From Flammeovirga sp. SJP92 (lineage in GTDB: Bacteria > Bacteroidota > Bacteroidia > Cytophagales > Flammeovirgaceae): a stretch of 64,000 nt of DNA. Each line of letters opens with the position of its first letter. Within the stretch, counting starts at the first letter, position 1. The stretch is from contig NZ_LQAQ01000100.1 of assembly GCF_001583495.1 (NCBI RefSeq), positions 62,001 to 126,000 on the forward strand, written 5' to 3'. The notes beneath the pieces are model-generated. The model ran no database searches. It saw only the letters and a program-made list of their open reading frames with translations, and was not told the DNA's origin. The position numbers and the translations under genes are program-made. This document shows, in pieces, positions 59,795-64,000 of this stretch.

Positions 59795-60638
59795 TGAATT
59801 TAAATTTATAGCTTAACAATTTATAGTAGAGTTTGGCAGCCAAGAAATCAGGACCTTTCAGGCCTTTGATTGGAGCCAATTCAACGATATCAAAACCCAC
59901 CACATTTTTTTGCTCAAAAACTTTTCTTAAATATTGAATGGTTGGGTTCCAAAGTAAACCTCCTGGTTCAGGAGTACCGGTAGAGGGCATAATTGAGGGA
60001 TCGAATGCATCGAGATCAATTGTGATAAAAACATCATCCGTCATTTGATCAATAGACTTTTGCATCCAATCTGTCGTGCCGTAAATCTCTTCAGCAAAAT
60101 ATGTTTTCTCTTTATTAAGATATTTCATTTCAGAAATGTCCATACTTCTGATGCCCACTTGAATCAAATTTGTATTCAGACTAGCATCATAAACAGCACA
60201 TGCATGATTATAAGGCGTACCTAAATAAGAGGGACGTAGATCTGTATGAGCATCCAATTGTAATACCGTCAGGTTGTCAAACTTTTCATAGAAAGCCTTT
60301 ATAATTCCAATACTAATGGAATGTTCACCACCGAAGAAAGTTAGAAACTTATCCGTCTTTAAAAGCTCTGTTGTGCTTTCATAGATGGCCTTAAAAACCG
60401 CTTCGGGAGTGCTTTTTTCAGTGATGGGATCAAGAATATGAACACCTTCATGATAGACTTCAGAGTCCGTTTCTATGTCATAAAGTTCCATATTTTCCAA
60501 GGCATCAAGAAAAGGAGCAAAGGACTTGTCAGCTCCTTTTCCCCATGTACTTGTACCATCATAAGGAATGGATTGCAACCATACTTTTGCCGTGTCTTTT
60601 TGGCAAAATTCATCTTCTAAACCTGCAAAATTTGGCAT
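59784..60638 (-). CDS. speB: Agmatinase (ureohydrolase family)
   Basis: 284 residues. Manganese-site motifs are intact: FFGGEHSIS, LDAHTDLR and ITIDLDAFDPSIMPSTG. Agmatinase splits agmatine into putrescine and urea. It follows the arginine decarboxylase gene by 3 bases and overlaps the DHS-like gene by 11, giving the expected order of steps from arginine. The C-terminal region LAAKLYYKL is typical. Other ureohydrolases are possible, but context favours agmatine. Confidence 0.87.
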   Translation of the reverse strand: MPNFAGLEDEFCQKDTAKVWLQSIPYDGTSTWGKGADKSFAPFLDALENMELYDIETDSEVYHEGVHILDPITEKSTPEAVFKAIYESTTELLKTDKFLTFFGGEHSISIGIIKAFYEKFDNLTVLQLDAHTDLRPSYLGTPYNHACAVYDASLNTNLIQVGIRSMDISEMKYLNKEKTYFAEEIYGTTDWMQKSIDQMTDDVFITIDLDAFDPSIMPSTGTPEPGGLLWNPTIQYLRKVFEQKNVVGFDIVELAPIKGLKGPDFLAAKLYYKLLSYKFKFNGK

Positions 60639-60641
60639 AAA

Positions 60642-62069
60642 CTATTCCGTTTCGTTTGTTCCTTTATACCCTAATAAATGGAACATGTCTTCCACAGATT
60701 GCTCGTTTCTATAGACATAATCCACAATATTTCCTTTCTCATCCCTGTCAATAATCACATGTTTTGGTGAAGGGATAAGACAGTGTTTGATTCCTCCGTA
60801 ACCTGAAATGGCATCTTGGTAGGCACCCGTATGGAAGAAGCCCAAGTAAAGCGGTTCTTCATCTTCATCACTGTATTCTGGCAAGAGAACTTCTTGATTG
60901 AGATCTTCAGAATTATAATAATCTGAATGATCACAAGAAATACCACCAATAATGACTTTCCTGTATCGATTTTGCCATTTGTTGATTGGGAGAAGGATAA
61001 ATTTTTCGTGAATAGACCAGGCATCTGGGATCGTATTCATCAAGCTATTGTTAATGATGTACCAGCATTCGGTATCATTCTGATGCTTTTGGTCAAGGAC
61101 TTGAAAAATAATAGCCCCACTTTCACCTACAGTAAATTTTCCGAACTCAGTAAATAAATGTGGATCAGGAATATTATGTTCAGTACAAGTTTCTTTGATG
61201 GTAGAGACGATATTATTGATGATTTCATCATAATTGTACTCAAATCCAAGGTTATTTCGGATAGGCAAACCACCACCAATATTAAAAGAATCCAAAGATT
61301 CAGAAACCTCTTTCAATTTGACATAGGTAAACAAGGCATTCTGGAACTCTCTCCAATAATAGAGGGTGTCCTTTACGCCGGAGTCTACAAAGAAGTGCAT
61401 CATTTTGAGTTGGATATTCTCCAATGGATTGACTTCATTCTGTACAAAATCAACAATTTCATTACTCGGAATTCCAAGTCTGGAAGTATTGTAAGGAGAA
61501 CCTGGTTCACCATTGATAGCGATTCGAACACCAATATTGAAGTTTTGATCAGAATCACTAACGAGATTTAGTAAACGCTGTAATTCATTTTTGCCATCTA
61601 GAATAATGGTGATATTAGAGAACCCTGATTCTTGAAGTTCAATGATCTTTTTGAGATAATTATCCGTCTTATAACCATTGCAAAGGATCTTTCTTTCCTT
61701 GTCTACTTTCCCCTCAGCATGTAAACTTTGGATCAAGTTGATATCAAATGTGGAAGAAGTTTCAAGGTTTACATTAAACTTTAGGGCTTCTGATACTACA
61801 TGTGAGAAATGATTACACTTGGTCACATAACAGTAATTATAACTTCCGTTATATCCATGCCTTTTTCTGGCTCTGTTAAACAAGTTTCGAGCTTTTTTTA
61901 TTTGTTCTCCGATTTTTGGTAGATAGAAAAACCGGAAAGGGGTGCCATACTTGTCTATTAAATGTTTCAGGCTGATTCCATGAAAAGCCAAAGAATCCTG
62001 TTTCAGATCAAAACCTTCTTGAGGAAAATAGTAGGTCTGATCAATCAAATCAAAGTACTTATTTTTCAT
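60642..62069 (-). CDS. Arginine decarboxylase, alanine-racemase fold
   Basis: 475 residues of fold-type III PLP decarboxylase. The PLP lysine is in YCYVTKCNHFSHV, the phosphate-binding glycines in FNIGGGLP, and the C-terminal sheet domain includes FGKFTVGESGA and HTGAYQDAISGYGG. Standard SpeA is about 630 residues, so this is a short form with no regulatory insert. With agmatinase directly downstream it most likely makes agmatine from arginine. Cytoplasmic. First gene of the operon, with about 120 bases to the next divergent or upstream gene. Confidence 0.82.
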   Translation of the reverse strand: MKNKYFDLIDQTYYFPQEGFDLKQDSLAFHGISLKHLIDKYGTPFRFFYLPKIGEQIKKARNLFNRARKRHGYNGSYNYCYVTKCNHFSHVVSEALKFNVNLETSSTFDINLIQSLHAEGKVDKERKILCNGYKTDNYLKKIIELQESGFSNITIILDGKNELQRLLNLVSDSDQNFNIGVRIAINGEPGSPYNTSRLGIPSNEIVDFVQNEVNPLENIQLKMMHFFVDSGVKDTLYYWREFQNALFTYVKLKEVSESLDSFNIGGGLPIRNNLGFEYNYDEIINNIVSTIKETCTEHNIPDPHLFTEFGKFTVGESGAIIFQVLDQKHQNDTECWYIINNSLMNTIPDAWSIHEKFILLPINKWQNRYRKVIIGGISCDHSDYYNSEDLNQEVLLPEYSDEDEEPLYLGFFHTGAYQDAISGYGGIKHCLIPSPKHVIIDRDEKGNIVDYVYRNEQSVEDMFHLLGYKGTNETE

Positions 62070-62191
62070 CCAGTAATTAGAAAATAGTTAGTTAAATATT
62101 ATCTGAGCATGTTGCAATATTCATTTCATAATATACTGAATTCTAACATGTTTAAGGATGATTTGTTTTAGATTGAGAAGAAAAAAAGTTT

Positions 62192-63022
62192 TTATGATAA
62201 CGAAATCTTTTTAGAAAATTCTGATGGAGAAACTCCTTTGATTTTTTTGAAGGTACGATTAAATTGACTGATACTGTCAAACCCCACTTCATAGGCAATC
62301 TGACTTTTTGTAAGGGTAGAGTTTTTAAGCAGATGACAAGCTTGTTCTATTCTAAATTGATGAAGATAAGTTACAAAGCTGATGCCTTTTGCCTGTTTAA
62401 ACCACCTACAAAAAGAGGTTTTGGTCATATTGACTTTTGTAGATAAAGTATCTAATTCAATTTGCTGTTGATAGTTTTCAAAAATAAATCGATGAATAAT
62501 GTCTAGTCTTTCATTCCCAACAATTTGTTGCGTACTGTTTTTCATCATTGGAATGACCTCAGCTTTACATTTTCCTAATTGATGTATTAAATCCAGTAAA
62601 ATCAAGAGCTGTTTTGGATTACTATCCTCTTGAAAAAGAGAAATACAATTCAACTTTAGTTTAGTTTTGAGGGCTGTAAAATTAAGACCGCTTCCATTTT
62701 GGTCAAGTAAGTCCAGAAGGCTTTTGATCTCAGGTATTTGATTGAGCTTTTGAATATCAATTTGAATTACATAAGCTTCCACTTCTTCTACTTCTTTGGA
62801 AGAAACCCACTGATGCGGAACATTGGGGGCCACCCAAATAAAATCTCCCTCTTCAAAAGTACTTACTTCATCACCTACAAATCGTAAACCTCTTCCTTTT
62901 GCAATATAGGTGAGTTCCACTTCCGGGTGATAATGCCAATACGCCGTGAAGGCTTGCTGTTCCACCTTAAAGATTTTAAAAGAGGCGGAAGATTGCTCTG
63001 TATATTCTCTTTTTGCTTTGAT
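62192..63022 (-). CDS. AraC-family regulator with cupin domain and apparent ATC start
   Basis: A GTG start at 62965 gives 257 residues and removes a strand of the cupin. The same frame is open further upstream to a TAA at 63031 and encodes KAKREYTEQSSASFKIFK in family style; no ATG, GTG, TTG or CTG lies in it. The best upstream start is ATC at 63022 (276 residues), but GTG remains possible. The sensing cupin has WHYHPEVELTYI and GDFIWVAPNVPHQW; the C-terminal HTH has LSTKVNMTKTSFCRWFKQA and QIAYEVGFDSISQFNRTFKK. It faces the GH127-like gene divergently, so it probably controls it. Confidence 0.78.
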   Translation of the reverse strand: MKAKREYTEQSSASFKIFKVEQQAFTAYWHYHPEVELTYIAKGRGLRFVGDEVSTFEEGDFIWVAPNVPHQWVSSKEVEEVEAYVIQIDIQKLNQIPEIKSLLDLLDQNGSGLNFTALKTKLKLNCISLFQEDSNPKQLLILLDLIHQLGKCKAEVIPMMKNSTQQIVGNERLDIIHRFIFENYQQQIELDTLSTKVNMTKTSFCRWFKQAKGISFVTYLHQFRIEQACHLLKNSTLTKSQIAYEVGFDSISQFNRTFKKIKGVSPSEFSKKISLS

Positions 63023-63151
63023 ATTAGATTATATTTTCCTTGAAATTTACTGAATTATAATATAATGACAATATATGCATAGTAATTGAAAAAATATACA
63101 AAGTTTGATGCTGTTTCGTACATTACTTTTGAGTATTGAAAAAAAACTAAG

Positions 63152-64000
63152 ATGTACAATATGAAGAACTTATACTTAACCCTTCCCATTCTAGTATTTC
63201 TTTTAAACGGATGTCATGAAATGAAAAAGATCAATTCAACAATCAAAACAGTGCAGTTTGGAGATGTTCATCCGGAAGGTTGGATCAAACAGCAGATGGA
63301 GTATGACCTGAAAGATGGATTTGTAGGACACTTAGACGAACTTGTTCCTGATTTAATCCTAGAAGATGATATTTACGGTAAAGACCGTTTAACCAAAAAA
63401 GTAAAATCAAAAGACGTAGGGGCTGTCAACTCAGAAGGTGAGTGGAATGTGCAGTTTCTGTGGTGGAATTCAGAAACTCAATCCAATTGGTGGGACGGCT
63501 ATATCAGAAATGCTTTGCTGACAGGTGACAAGGAAGCGATAGCCAAAGTAGTGAAGTATGTCAATGAAAAACTGGCTACTCAAGATCCTGATGGATATAT
63601 TGGTGTATATGCAGATGATTTACGCTATGATCATACTACAGAAAATGGTGAATTATGGGCTCAAGCTTCATTATTCAGAGGACTGTTGGCCTATTATGAA
63701 GCAACGGATGATCAAAAAGTGTTAGAAGCAGTGGTCAAAGCGGTAGATGTGACAATGCAGGCGTATCCTATTGGGAAATCGACTCCTTTTAAAACAGTAA
63801 AACCCTTTGCTGGAGTAGGTCATGGATTGACATTTACGGATGTTTGTGATCAATTATTTGATATCACAGGAGAACAGAAATATTTAGATTTTGCCAAATT
63901 CTTGCTGGATGATTATAACCTTCATCAAATGGCGGAAGAGGATATTTTACTGAAAAATCTGGCGGATAAAAGTTATAAATTTAAAGGTCACGGGGTACAT
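63152..64000 (+). CDS. GH127-like (beta-L-arabinofuranosidase type) lipoprotein, 3' partial
   Basis: The frame stays open to the end of the window (283 residues so far). The start may be ATG 63152 or 63161; from the second a lipobox VFLLNGC gives a lipid-anchored Cys. The mature protein has IKQQMEYDLKDGFVGHLDEL, WWDGYIRNALLTGD and DGYIGVYADDLRY, typical of the DUF1680/GH127 (alpha,alpha)-barrel that releases L-arabinofuranose residues. It is divergent to the cupin AraC regulator, as in sugar-utilisation loci, so it was probably placed with a plant- or algal-glycan pathway continuing beyond 64000. Confidence 0.78.
   Translation, partial: MYNMKNLYLTLPILVFLLNGCHEMKKINSTIKTVQFGDVHPEGWIKQQMEYDLKDGFVGHLDELVPDLILEDDIYGKDRLTKKVKSKDVGAVNSEGEWNVQFLWWNSETQSNWWDGYIRNALLTGDKEAIAKVVKYVNEKLATQDPDGYIGVYADDLRYDHTTENGELWAQASLFRGLLAYYEATDDQKVLEAVVKAVDVTMQAYPIGKSTPFKTVKPFAGVGHGLTFTDVCDQLFDITGEQKYLDFAKFLLDDYNLHQMAEEDILLKNLADKSYKFKGHGVH

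Noticed and set aside
61158-61571. Open frame of 137 codons opposite the arginine decarboxylase gene
   Set aside because: Antisense shadow of a strongly supported enzyme; composition is unlike the neighbouring proteins.

Overview
The window reads as a chromosomal segment of a low-GC marine Bacteroidota. Gene content (a VIT/VWA protein, regulator-propeller/SpoIIE phosphatases, LytS/LytTR regulators, DUF5522, DUF4105, a TIGR02757 protein) and promoter style (TAnnTTTG -7 boxes, almost no Shine-Dalgarno sequences) fit Cytophagales, probably near Flammeovirga. The genus is an inference from memory of protein families; no alignment was run. I see no prophage, integrase or CRISPR array. Both ends cut genes: an aminotransferase at position 1 and a glycoside hydrolase at 64000.

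Layout, 1-18 kb: the aminotransferase end, heptose-kinase-like sugar kinase, CDF metal transporter and GH3-like adenylating enzyme run in a row, followed by a lone receiver protein and a membrane SpoIIE phosphatase. A minus-strand amino-sugar/muropeptide-salvage type operon follows (coiled-coil membrane protein, BadF-type kinase, GHL10 hydrolase, AmpG-like permease); its kinase can only start at a rare ATT codon. Then come a glucosaminidase-like autolysin, an unrecognised overlapping gene pair, DUF5522, purM, a c-type cytochrome and a TIGR02757 protein. At 18.07-18.55 kb five tRNA-Glu genes form a tandem array whose middle three copies share an altered D-loop.

18-34 kb: a large VIT/VWA/TPR/DUF2135 protein, two tandemly duplicated secreted serine hydrolases (duplicated with their upstream DNA) running into a LytS-type kinase and LytTR regulator, a VOC protein, an AraC regulator, an ABM-domain protein and two tandemly duplicated Ntn linear-amide hydrolases. 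Intergenic elements here include a 46-bp tandem repeat and a 161-bp MITE-like inverted repeat flanked by TA.

33-54 kb: an ECF sigma factor with a small membrane protein, a 118-bp nested palindrome, a YedZ-like heme membrane protein with an FAD-binding partner, DUF4105, a YqhD-type alcohol dehydrogenase, a lipoprotein, and a three-gene SMC operon (MksF/JetA-, MksE/JetB- and MksB/JetC-like) with no JetD nuclease. Then a 1397-residue propeller/Y_Y_Y/SpoIIE protein and a protein made only of four lipoyl domains.

52-64 kb: immunity-type proteins (DUF4241, DUF7691-like) around tRNA-Ser, cdsA, DUF2007, a CPBP protease, dusB, a YHS protein and a compact polyamine operon (arginine decarboxylase, agmatinase, deoxyhypusine-synthase homologue). 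An AraC regulator, apparently with an ATC start, diverges from a GH127-like lipoprotein glycosidase at the end.

Strongest second looks: the nuclease-less SMC operon, the tetra-lipoyl carrier protein, the variant tRNA-Glu array, the polyamine operon with its DHS homologue, the MITE, and two apparent ATT/ATC starts.
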